9,739 bases of DNA from UBA9647 sp035506075 (GTDB lineage Bacteria; Bacteroidota; Ignavibacteria; UBA10030). The position numbers and the translations under genes are program-made. Where the stretch lies: contig DATJQB010000385.1 of NCBI GenBank assembly GCA_035506075.1, positions 1-9,739 of the forward strand, written 5' to 3'. Below are positions 1 through 5,945 of the stretch, piece after piece (the stretch's first letter is position 1; every line of letters starts with the position of its first letter). Below the pieces are notes generated by a model. The model was not told the origin of the DNA, searched no databases, and worked only from the letters and a program-made list of their open reading frames with translations.

Positions 1-1
1 C

Positions 2-163
2 GAGGATCTCGATGCCCGTGTAGCGCACATCGAGACGGCGTTCAAACTCAGGCTTTCGTTCAAGCACAGGAGCGATCCGAGCTTCCTGGACTGGGTCTTT
101 TATCGGCTCAATCCCAGGCACAACAAGAATGAGATTACGACCGTCTACAGTGTAGTGAACTGA
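2..163 (+). CDS. C-terminal end of an unidentified protein (possibly DUF481-like), 5' end outside window
   Basis: An open frame enters from the left edge and runs 53 codons to a TGA at 161-163. The residues include AHIETAFKLRLSFKHRSDPS and end in EITTVYSVVN. The alternating hydrophobic/charged pattern in two segments, separated by a polar Asn/Arg/Lys-rich turn, looks like the last two strands of a beta-barrel or beta-sheet protein. The pattern of a 'lKlrlsfkhrsDP' strand, then a charged loop, then 'iTTvYsvv' resembles the end of DUF481 (YdiY-type) proteins, but this is an impression from a short tail. The other two forward frames are broken or give less plausible protein. No function can be assigned from this fragment. 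It reads in the same direction as acs but is 187 bp away from it, so co-transcription is uncertain. Confidence 0.6.
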   Translation, partial: EDLDARVAHIETAFKLRLSFKHRSDPSFLDWVFYRLNPRHNKNEITTVYSVVN

Positions 164-189
164 GTCAAGGGATCGTACGAGGCTTTGGC

Positions 190-203
190 ATTCCTCGAGG
201 AAT
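190..203. repeat. 14-bp perfect palindrome in the acs upstream region
   Basis: ATTCCTCGAGGAAT is identical to its own reverse complement. It lies 27 bp after the stop of the upstream partial gene and about 150 bp before the acs start. It could be a two-fold-symmetric protein-binding site. As RNA it could form a five-pair stem with a TCGA loop followed by a short T-rich stretch (TATTT), that is, a weak terminator of the upstream gene. The sequence alone does not decide between these. The rest of the 164-350 interval shows no convincing promoter hexamers or small gene. Confidence 0.4.
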
Positions 204-335
204 TATTTCCGTCGAATTGTCGTTATTGAAGAAGGCAGTTTTCCGACCGGCCGCAGCTGTTGATTGTGATGTGGAGAGCTTTCCTCGCCGCTGCAAACAA
301 ATGTGAACCACTGTTACTTCCAATTCCGAACCGAC

Positions 336-343
336 GGAAGGGA
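336..343 (+). promoter_or_regulatory. Ribosome-binding site of acs
   Basis: GGAAGGGA lies 7 bases before the ATG at 351 and fits a Shine-Dalgarno sequence. The open frame extends upstream to a GTG at 303, but that codon has no comparable purine-rich site, and the 16 extra residues do not resemble Acs. This site therefore sets the start at 351. Confidence 0.7.
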
Positions 344-350
344 TACTTTT

Positions 351-2264
351 ATGAGCAATTCGAATTCATCCAGGAACGAACTCCATGGGGAGTACTTCTC
401 ACCGAGTCCGGAATTTGTCGCTCAGGCAAATGTCCCCGACCCCGAAGCTGTCTACAGGGAAGCTGCAAACGATCTGGAAGGATACTGGGCCCGCCGTGCC
501 GGCGAGCTCGAATGGTACAAGCCCTGGGACCAGGTCCTTGACGAGAGCAACAAACCGTTCTACAAGTGGTTTGTCGGCGGCAAGACGAACATTGTTCTCA
601 ATGCGATCGACAGGCACGTTCGGACGTGGCGGCGCAACAAGCTCGCATTGATCTGGGAGGGGGAAAACGGGGAAGTGCGCACGTTTTCCTATCATGCACT
701 CAACCGGGAGCTCTGCAAGTTCTCGATCGTCTTGCGCAGCATGGGCATTGGCAAGGGCGATCGGGTGACAATCTACATGCCGCGGATCCCGGAAACCTGG
801 ATCGCGATACTCGCCTGCGCCAAGATCGGTGCAGTACATTCGGTCGTCTATGGGGGGTTTTCGGTCGAAGCGCTCCATGGAAGGATCGAGGACAGCGAAT
901 CGAAGCTCATCATTACCGCCGACGGCGGCTACATGGGAGGGAAAGTCGTCGAGCTGAAGAAGATCGTCGACGAAGCTTTGACACGGACGGCGGCGCCTGA
1001 GAATGTTGTTGTCGTCAAGCGTGTCGGGAACCAGGTAAACATGGAAGCGGGGCGCGATTTCTGGTACCATGAGCTCATGAATCTGCCCCTCACCAAGAAC
1101 TCCAACAAGTGCGAGACCGAGGTGATGGATGCCGAAGATCCTCTCTTCATCCTCTACACATCGGGCACAACAGGCAAGCCCAAAGCAGTCCTGCATACGC
1201 ACGGCGGATATCAGGTCGGAGTCTACTCGACGATCAAGGACGTCTTCGATCTGAAGGAGGAAGACCGCTGGTGGTGCACGGCGGATCCGGGCTGGATCAC
1301 CGGTCATTCGTACATCATCTACGGCCCGCTCATTGCCGGCGCAACAACGTTTGCTTACGAAGGGGGACCGAACTTCCCGTTTCCGGACCGCTGGTGGTCG
1401 ATGATCGCGAAGTACGGGGTCTCAGTCTTCTATACGACACCTACTGCAATTCGCGGTCTCATGCGATTTGGAGAAGCTTGGCCGAACCGACACGATCTTA
1501 CCTCGCTCCGTTTGCTTGGAAGCGTCGGGGAGCCAATCAATCCGGAAGCATGGCGGTGGTTCCACAAAAACATCGGCAAGGAACGCTGCCCGATCATGGA
1601 TACGTGGTGGCAGACCGAGACCGGAGGATTCATGATCACGCCGCTCCCGGGAGTCCCCACGAAACCGGGTTCGGCCGCGCGGCCATATCCCGGCGTCGAA
1701 GCCGATGTGGTGGACGAGCACGGCAAGTCTGTGAAGCCGGGGGAGGAAGGATTCCTCGTCATCAAGCGTCCGTGGCCTTCGATGATGCGAACGATTTACA
1801 AGGATCCCGATCGGTATGTTCAGACGTATTGGAGCAAGTTCCCGGGAATGTACCTCGCGGGCGACTCAGCGCGAAAAGACGAGGATGGTTACTTCTGGAT
1901 CATCGGCAGGGTGGATGATGTCATCAAGGTCAGCGGCTATCGGCTCGGAACAGCAGAGCTTGAGTCCGCTTTCGTCAGTCATGCGGCTGTAGCAGAGGCT
2001 GCCGTCATTGGATTACCGCATGAGATCAAGGGAGTGGCGATCCATGCGTATCTCATTTTGAAGGCAGGGCACGATCCAAGTGAGGCTCTGATGGAAGAAC
2101 TGAGAAAGCACGTCGCACACGAGATGGGGCCGATCGCGAAGCCGGAGAAAATCGAATTCGTCAAATCGCTTCCGAAGACCCGCAGCGGGAAAATCATGCG
2201 TCGTGTTCTGAAAGCTCGGGCGCAGGGTATGTCTGAAGGTGACCTGTCCACGCTGGAGGAATAG
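351..2264 (+). CDS. acs: Acetyl-CoA synthetase (AMP-forming)
   Basis: This cytoplasmic enzyme of the ANL adenylating superfamily makes acetyl-CoA from acetate, ATP and CoA via acetyl-AMP. The 637-residue length is close to the family norm of about 650. An Acs N-terminal region (about 1-90, with a YWARRAGELEWYKPWDQVLD segment) precedes the AMP-binding core. Visible motifs are the P-loop-like YTSGTTGKPK (269-278), WWCTADPGWITGHSY, DTWWQTETGG (417-426; this Trp marks the small acetate pocket), YLAGDSARKDEDGYFWIIGR (501-520) followed by DDVIKVSGYR, and PKTRSGKIMRR near the C-terminus. Lys614 in that last motif is the catalytic lysine that is reversibly acetylated in Salmonella Acs (K609 there). 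No acetyltransferase or deacetylase gene is in view. The start is the ATG with an RBS at 336-343. The gene is monocistronic as far as can be seen and convergent with the oxidase cluster. It is intact, and propionyl-CoA synthetase is a less likely alternative. Confidence 0.96.
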   Translation: MSNSNSSRNELHGEYFSPSPEFVAQANVPDPEAVYREAANDLEGYWARRAGELEWYKPWDQVLDESNKPFYKWFVGGKTNIVLNAIDRHVRTWRRNKLALIWEGENGEVRTFSYHALNRELCKFSIVLRSMGIGKGDRVTIYMPRIPETWIAILACAKIGAVHSVVYGGFSVEALHGRIEDSESKLIITADGGYMGGKVVELKKIVDEALTRTAAPENVVVVKRVGNQVNMEAGRDFWYHELMNLPLTKNSNKCETEVMDAEDPLFILYTSGTTGKPKAVLHTHGGYQVGVYSTIKDVFDLKEEDRWWCTADPGWITGHSYIIYGPLIAGATTFAYEGGPNFPFPDRWWSMIAKYGVSVFYTTPTAIRGLMRFGEAWPNRHDLTSLRLLGSVGEPINPEAWRWFHKNIGKERCPIMDTWWQTETGGFMITPLPGVPTKPGSAARPYPGVEADVVDEHGKSVKPGEEGFLVIKRPWPSMMRTIYKDPDRYVQTYWSKFPGMYLAGDSARKDEDGYFWIIGRVDDVIKVSGYRLGTAELESAFVSHAAVAEAAVIGLPHEIKGVAIHAYLILKAGHDPSEALMEELRKHVAHEMGPIAKPEKIEFVKSLPKTRSGKIMRRVLKARAQGMSEGDLSTLEE

Positions 2265-2308
2265 GTATCGCGTTGCTCCGAACCGGGGTGGCGATGCAGG
2301 GAGAGAGA

Positions 2309-3001
2309 TTAGTGGTTGTGCATCATGCCGGAATGTCCCGAGCCCGACAAGTGTGGACTGACAAAGGGAATGCCGAGACTCATGCCGCGGAGGATGAGCA
2401 GCACGCCGACGACAATCGCGAATGCGGGAAGGACCCGGGAGAGTTTTGATCGTACTCCCTGGGAGACAAGTCTTGGAAAGAACGAAAACCCGAGCATCGC
2501 CGGAATCGTTCCAATCCCGAAACCGGCCATAAAGATCATCCCGTTGAGAGGATCGGCCGTCACTGCCGCAGTGGTGATTGCGAGATAGACGAACCCGCAC
2601 GGCAGGAGTCCGTTGAGCAGTCCGAGAAGGAACAACGGCGGAAGCGAATTCTGTTTCAGTAGTGAAGCGATTCTACTCTGGAGATCCGGCAGCCCGGGAA
2701 GGCTGAGTCTCAGCCGTCCCGAATACTGACGTGCGAAGTACGAAAGCAATATCGCGGCGCCGGCTATGATCGAGATGTTTTGCTGCAGCAACGCGAGTGA
2801 AAGTCCCGCGCCAACCAAACCGAGCACTCCCCCCATCAGGCTGTACGTTACGACTCTGCCGAAATTGTATAACAATCTGCCGATCGTATAGCGGGCGAGA
2901 GATCCACTGCCCGCAGACAGAGCCAGGACAATCGGCCCGCACATGCCGATGCAGTGAAGACTTCCAAGGAATCCGAATCCAAATCCGGCGAGAATTTCCA
3001 C
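2309..3001 (-). CDS. SafE/UreH-like polytopic membrane protein of the cbb3 cluster, putative metal transporter
   Basis: A roughly 230-residue inner-membrane protein with about six hydrophobic segments. It belongs to the family annotated 'sulfite exporter TauE/SafE' or UreH-like transmembrane domain. The N-terminal signature LGSLHCIGMCGP places His16, Cys17, Met20 and Cys21 in the first membrane segment. A second conserved motif, NGLLPCGFVY (around 131-140), supplies another Pro-Cys-Gly in the fourth. These paired Cys motifs recall the CcdA/DsbD-like fold and metal handling rather than sulfite export. The C-terminal tail (GHSGMMHNH) is rich in His and Met, as in copper-binding tails. It is the last gene of the cco operon, directly after ccoH, so a copper or redox role in oxidase assembly is inferred. 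The start is uncertain: a GTG at 3007 is in frame, but the purine run AAGAGG (3012-3007) sits 5 bases before the GTG at 3001, which I prefer. Confidence 0.85.
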   Translation of the reverse strand: MEILAGFGFGFLGSLHCIGMCGPIVLALSAGSGSLARYTIGRLLYNFGRVVTYSLMGGVLGLVGAGLSLALLQQNISIIAGAAILLSYFARQYSGRLRLSLPGLPDLQSRIASLLKQNSLPPLFLLGLLNGLLPCGFVYLAITTAAVTADPLNGMIFMAGFGIGTIPAMLGFSFFPRLVSQGVRSKLSRVLPAFAIVVGVLLILRGMSLGIPFVSPHLSGSGHSGMMHNH

Positions 3002-3010
3002 GAACACCTC

Positions 3011-3454
3011 TTACTGAACCATGATCGGTTCTTCGTGGTAGTAGTCCTGATGTTGGCTCGTCCAGCGGACTTTTACGCGCCAGAGTCCTTTCAGGAGGGA
3101 AGAAGCCTGGACCTGCTGAGTCCCGGTGGAATCAAGTTGAAGCGGAATGGTGAAGTCGCTTTTTCGGTCCGCCGGTCTGTAGAACGTCAGTATGCCTGCT
3201 GTCCCGCCCGAAGCGAATCGTTTGGGCAGCTTCACAGTGACGAGCGAGTTGCTGAGGCGCACTGCAGGCTGGTCCGGCAATGCATTTGCGCGCCTTGTGC
3301 TCTCAATCCGGTCCTGGTGCTTCAGTTCCTGCTGATAGTAGTCGTCGGAGACGAGATCGAGCTCCCGGTTCATGGAGATAGAGACCATGAGGAGAATCCC
3401 AGCCGCGAAGACCAGGAACGCAATAACGACGCCGGTTCCGAAATTCCATTTCAT
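3011..3454 (-). CDS. ccoH: FixH/CcoH family cbb3 oxidase assembly protein
   Basis: A 147-residue membrane protein with one N-terminal transmembrane segment (about residues 7-29, VVIAFLVFAAGILLMVSISM). It is followed by the family-typical DDYYQQELKHQDRI stretch (about 37-50) and a beta-rich extracytoplasmic domain ending in RVKVRWTSQHQDYYHEEPI. FixH/CcoH proteins associate with the oxidase during assembly and are needed for its stability. No cofactor-binding motif is visible. The ATG lies 3 bp after the ccoG stop, with GAGGGG 6 bases upstream of it inside the ccoG 3' end, so translation is probably coupled. The stop codon (3013-3011) is next to the start of the downstream SafE-like gene. Confidence 0.9.
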   Translation of the reverse strand: MKWNFGTGVVIAFLVFAAGILLMVSISMNRELDLVSDDYYQQELKHQDRIESTRRANALPDQPAVRLSNSLVTVKLPKRFASGGTAGILTFYRPADRKSDFTIPLQLDSTGTQQVQASSLLKGLWRVKVRWTSQHQDYYHEEPIMVQ

Positions 3455-3457
3455 CCC

Positions 3458-4864
3458 TTACCCCTCTTTCTTCTTCACCGGTCCGAGAAATGAGCTCCTG
3501 ACGACGCCCACGAGCTTGTCGCCGCTGTACACTTCGACATCGAGCGGCGTGTTCATCGACTTGATCTGGTCCCTCTTGAGGAGAACGAAGAGCTTTGCCG
3601 CGTTTGCTTCCTGGCTTCTGAGTACGAGCGAATCCCCGAGGACGCGGATTGTGCCGTTGATGCTCCGGAGTCTGAACGAGAGAGGCAACGGCGAAAATGT
3701 CTTGTTCACCGCCTTGACGTCATAGAGATTGCTGATGTAGTCGTCCGGCTGCTCCTGGAAGTACATCCCCGGCGTCCGGAGGATTGTCACGTCGATATCA
3801 GACCTGTTCGAGATGAAGTACGTCAGCAAGCAGATGAGAATGACGAGCACGACAGAGTACCCGATGCTCCTCGGTGTTGCCAGGGCGCGATGCTTCTTCT
3901 CGATGCCTTCAATCGAATCGTACCGGATCAAGCCCCGCGGCTTTTTCACGGCATCCATGACGTGGTCACACGCATCGATGCATGCTGTGCAGTTCACGCA
4001 CTCCAGCTGCGTGCCGTTCCGGATGTCGATTCCCGTCGGGCACACGTCGACGCACTGACCGCAATCGATGCAGTCTCCTTCCTTCCGTTCTTGTCCTCTT
4101 CTCAGCTTTCCGCGGGGTTCACCGCGGAGGTTGTCGTAAGCGATGACGATCGAGTTCCTGTCGAGCATGACACTCTGGAGCCGTCCATACGGGCAGACGA
4201 GAATGCATGCCTGTTCCCGAAACCATCCGAAGATCCAGTGGAAGATCCCTGAGAAGAGGACGACGGCAGTCAGCCCGCCCAGATGCTGCGAAGGTGGATC
4301 CGTGACGATTGCGTAGAGCTTGTCCGTCCCAATGATCCACGCCAGGAGCGTGTTGGCAACCAGGAACGAGAGGATGAAATAGAGTGAGTGCTTGAGCCCC
4401 TTCTTGCGAATTTTCGTCGCCGTCCAGGGAGCATTATTGAGCGCCCTCTGTTCACCCGGTCCGCCTTCAATGAGGTAATCGAGCTTCCGGAACACCATTT
4501 CCATGAAGACGGTCTGAGGGCAAACCCATCCGCAGAAAAGGCGTCCGAACACCACCGTGAAGAGAAAAATGAACACGATGGTCGAGATCATCGCAAGGGC
4601 GAGAAGAAAGAAGTCGTGCGGGCCGAAGATCATACCGAAGATGATGAACTTCCGCTCGGTGATATCGAAGAGCATGAAGGGATGGCCGTGGAGGCGCAGG
4701 AAGGGAGTTCCGAAGAGGATCATCAGCAATGCAGCGCTGACAATCAGGCGTGCGGTGTGAAATCTTCCTTTTGGAGCCTTAGGATACAGCCATGTTCGTT
4801 TCCCTTCAGCGGACACAATCCCAAGGTGGTCGCGAAACGAACTCTCACGTGAACTGCTCGACAT
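3458..4864 (-). CDS. ccoG: Cytochrome c oxidase accessory protein CcoG (4Fe-4S polyferredoxin, putative Cu(II) reductase)
   Basis: A 468-residue inner-membrane iron-sulfur protein of the CcoG/RdxA/FixG family. Characterised members reduce Cu(II) to Cu(I) for delivery to CuB of cbb3 oxidase. Hydrophobic segments lie near 38-56, 84-106, 160-178, 198-214 and 333-352. Cys pairs occur at FCGWVCP (C111, C115) and ACILVCP (C220, C224). A soluble bis-[4Fe-4S] ferredoxin domain has CIDCGQCVDVCP (C265, C268, C271, C275) and CVNCTACIDACD (C289, C292, C295, C299). The region from about 365 to 460 matches the Ig-like FixG C-terminal domain. All cluster Cys residues are present and the length is normal. 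The ATG at 4864 is preceded by an AAGAAGGAT purine run unusually close to it. The gene lies 24 bp after ccoP and 3 bp before ccoH. Confidence 0.95.
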   Translation of the reverse strand: MSSSSRESSFRDHLGIVSAEGKRTWLYPKAPKGRFHTARLIVSAALLMILFGTPFLRLHGHPFMLFDITERKFIIFGMIFGPHDFFLLALAMISTIVFIFLFTVVFGRLFCGWVCPQTVFMEMVFRKLDYLIEGGPGEQRALNNAPWTATKIRKKGLKHSLYFILSFLVANTLLAWIIGTDKLYAIVTDPPSQHLGGLTAVVLFSGIFHWIFGWFREQACILVCPYGRLQSVMLDRNSIVIAYDNLRGEPRGKLRRGQERKEGDCIDCGQCVDVCPTGIDIRNGTQLECVNCTACIDACDHVMDAVKKPRGLIRYDSIEGIEKKHRALATPRSIGYSVVLVILICLLTYFISNRSDIDVTILRTPGMYFQEQPDDYISNLYDVKAVNKTFSPLPLSFRLRSINGTIRVLGDSLVLRSQEANAAKLFVLLKRDQIKSMNTPLDVEVYSGDKLVGVVRSSFLGPVKKKEG

Positions 4865-4877
4865 ATCCTTCTTTCAC

Positions 4878-4906
4878 AAAAAAAAGTACTACAGCGCTTT
4901 TGCTGC
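4878..4906 (-). terminator. Possible weak intrinsic terminator or attenuator at the ccoP/ccoG boundary
   Basis: Read on the minus strand, GCAGC (4906-4902), loop AAAAGC and GCTGT (4895-4891) can form a five-pair stem that overlaps the ccoP stop codon. AGTAC follows, then eight T residues (4885-4878). The stem is short, includes a G-U pair, and the T tract is displaced by five bases. At most this would be a leaky terminator that lowers expression of ccoG-ccoH-safE relative to the structural subunits. It may also simply be a chance T run. Confidence 0.3.
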
Positions 4907-5743
4907 GTTCGTGCTGTCCTTTGGCTGCGGTTTCGGCTCGACGTAGAGGTTTCCCTCAGGCTTCTTGGCGTTGGGAGGGTTGCTCCCCTGGAGCGAGAGC
5001 ACATAACTCGCAATCTGCTGGATTTCTTTCGGCGTGAAGACGAGTTTCCAGCTGATCATGCCTTTCTCGGGGACGCCGTTCTTGATCGTAGTGTACACAT
5101 TCTTGATTCCGCCGCCATGAATCCAGTACTGGTCGGTGAGGTTCGGTCCAACGATTCCCTCGGCGTGTGTGCCGTGGCAGGTGATGCAGTTGCGGAGGAA
5201 CTTCTCCTGTCCCGCCTTGATGGACGCATCGTCGACAAGCGCCACGAGGGCATCTTCGTTGATTGTTCCTTCGGAAGCCATGCGCACGCGCCGTGAGAGG
5301 TCCGCGGCGGCGAGTTCTTCAGCATACTCCGCCTGGGGAAGCGGACTCGATTGCCACACATGGTAATTGAGCATGTAGAACACGGCGAAAACGATCGTCC
5401 CGCCGAACAGGTAGTTGAACCAGGGAGGGATGAGGTTATCGAGCTCCGTGATGCCGTCGTGGTTTTCTTCCAGTGGCTGCACTTCTCCGGTCTGTTTTGG
5501 AGCGATCGAATTGTACGCAGTCTTGAGCAGGCGCGTAATCGGCTCAACATCACCATCGAGCACAAAGATCACAAACAGGACGAGAAGGATGAACAACAGG
5601 GTCAACAGGCCGGTGAACATCAGCGCCGGGTTGGTTGCCGTTTCAGCCGTCTGCGCATTGGCGGTTGCTGACGTCAGGAGAAGGGAAATGCCTGCGCCCG
5701 AAAGACGAACGAGAGAGTTCTTGAGATGGTGGTCGATGTTCAC
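4889..5743 (-). CDS. ccoP: cbb3 oxidase subunit III, CcoP (single c-type heme)
   Basis: Membrane-anchored c-type cytochrome that passes electrons toward the CcoO heme and the CcoN active site. The N-terminus (LSGAGISLLLTSATANAQ) looks like a Sec signal peptide or a first membrane segment. Two further hydrophobic segments follow near 43-62 and 110-128, with the FixP N-terminal domain sequence NLIPPWFNYLFGGTIVFAVF around the second. The periplasmic part has one heme motif, NCITCHG (C186, C189, H190), and a plausible axial Met229 in KGMISW. The C-terminal tail is Pro/Lys-rich. Proteobacterial CcoP usually carries two CXXCH motifs, and here I see only one. The start is uncertain between GTG codons at 5749 and 5743. 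The AGG at 5753-5751 is 7 bases before the latter, which I chose (284 residues). It follows ccoQ after a short gap. Confidence 0.92.
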   Translation of the reverse strand: MNIDHHLKNSLVRLSGAGISLLLTSATANAQTAETATNPALMFTGLLTLLFILLVLFVIFVLDGDVEPITRLLKTAYNSIAPKQTGEVQPLEENHDGITELDNLIPPWFNYLFGGTIVFAVFYMLNYHVWQSSPLPQAEYAEELAAADLSRRVRMASEGTINEDALVALVDDASIKAGQEKFLRNCITCHGTHAEGIVGPNLTDQYWIHGGGIKNVYTTIKNGVPEKGMISWKLVFTPKEIQQIASYVLSLQGSNPPNAKKPEGNLYVEPKPQPKDSTNAAKAL

Positions 5744-5772
5744 GGTCACACCTGCGTACGTGGTCGAGTCAA

Positions 5773-5928
5773 TCAGTTCAGTGGCAGTCGGCTCATTTTG
5801 TCGGCGTCCTCCTTCTTCATCCGGAGAACGTGATACAGAACGCCGAGGAAAAACGGGATGAAGATGAGGAGCGAAAGGATTGGATACGAAGCTATCCCTT
5901 CGATCGTTTCAAGGTACTGTGAGAACAC
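5773..5928 (-). CDS. ccoQ: Small cbb3 oxidase subunit IV, CcoQ/FixQ-like
   Basis: A 51-codon gene beginning with GTG. The N-terminus reads MFSQYLETIEGIASYPILSL (1-20). A transmembrane segment follows at about 15-33 (SYPILSLLIFIPFFLGVLY), then a charged tail (RMKKEDADKMSRLPLN). One membrane helix followed by a Lys/Asp/Glu-rich segment ending in 'M..LPL' is the pattern of the CcoQ-like proteins found between ccoNO and ccoP in Bacteroidota-type clusters. CcoQ stabilises the interaction of CcoP with the core complex. The start is supported by AAAAGGGG (5945-5938), 9 bases upstream and overlapping the ccoNO stop. The gene is in the same reading frame as ccoNO, six codons after its stop. It is easily missed because of its size and GTG start. 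Confidence 0.85.
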   Translation of the reverse strand: MFSQYLETIEGIASYPILSLLIFIPFFLGVLYHVLRMKKEDADKMSRLPLN

Positions 5929-5937
5929 TGTGTGGTG

Positions 5938-5945
5938 CCCCTTTT
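5938..5945 (-). promoter_or_regulatory. Ribosome-binding site of ccoQ
   Basis: AAAAGGGG on the minus strand overlaps the ccoNO stop codon and stands 9 bases before the GTG at 5928. It supports a non-ATG start for ccoQ, because no in-frame ATG occurs before the membrane segment. Confidence 0.6.

Noticed and set aside
260..273. TTGAT followed by TGTGAT-like sequence upstream of acs, resembling an FNR or CRP site
   Set aside because: Only one half-site fits (TTGAT, then AT without the CAA of FNR), and the CRP symmetry is absent, so the match is within chance expectation.
303..350. Alternative GTG start of acs at 303
   Set aside because: The 16 extra residues do not resemble Acs N-termini, and the Shine-Dalgarno sequence sits inside this extension, pointing to the ATG at 351.
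399..1307. A 302-codon open frame on the minus strand opposite acs
   Set aside because: It lies fully within the well-supported acs gene. Its translation has no recognisable motif and an Arg/Asp/Pro-rich composition typical of a frame mirroring a GC-biased gene.
1109..1918. A 269-codon plus-strand frame inside acs
   Set aside because: It overlaps the catalytic core of acs in another frame and is Arg-rich without domain signals, so it is a shadow frame.
2265..2308. Possible bidirectional terminator between the convergent acs and safE-like genes
   Set aside because: The 44 bp contain only a short CTCCG/CGGGG pairing with a three-base loop and no T tract on either strand. A terminator is expected here but not supported.
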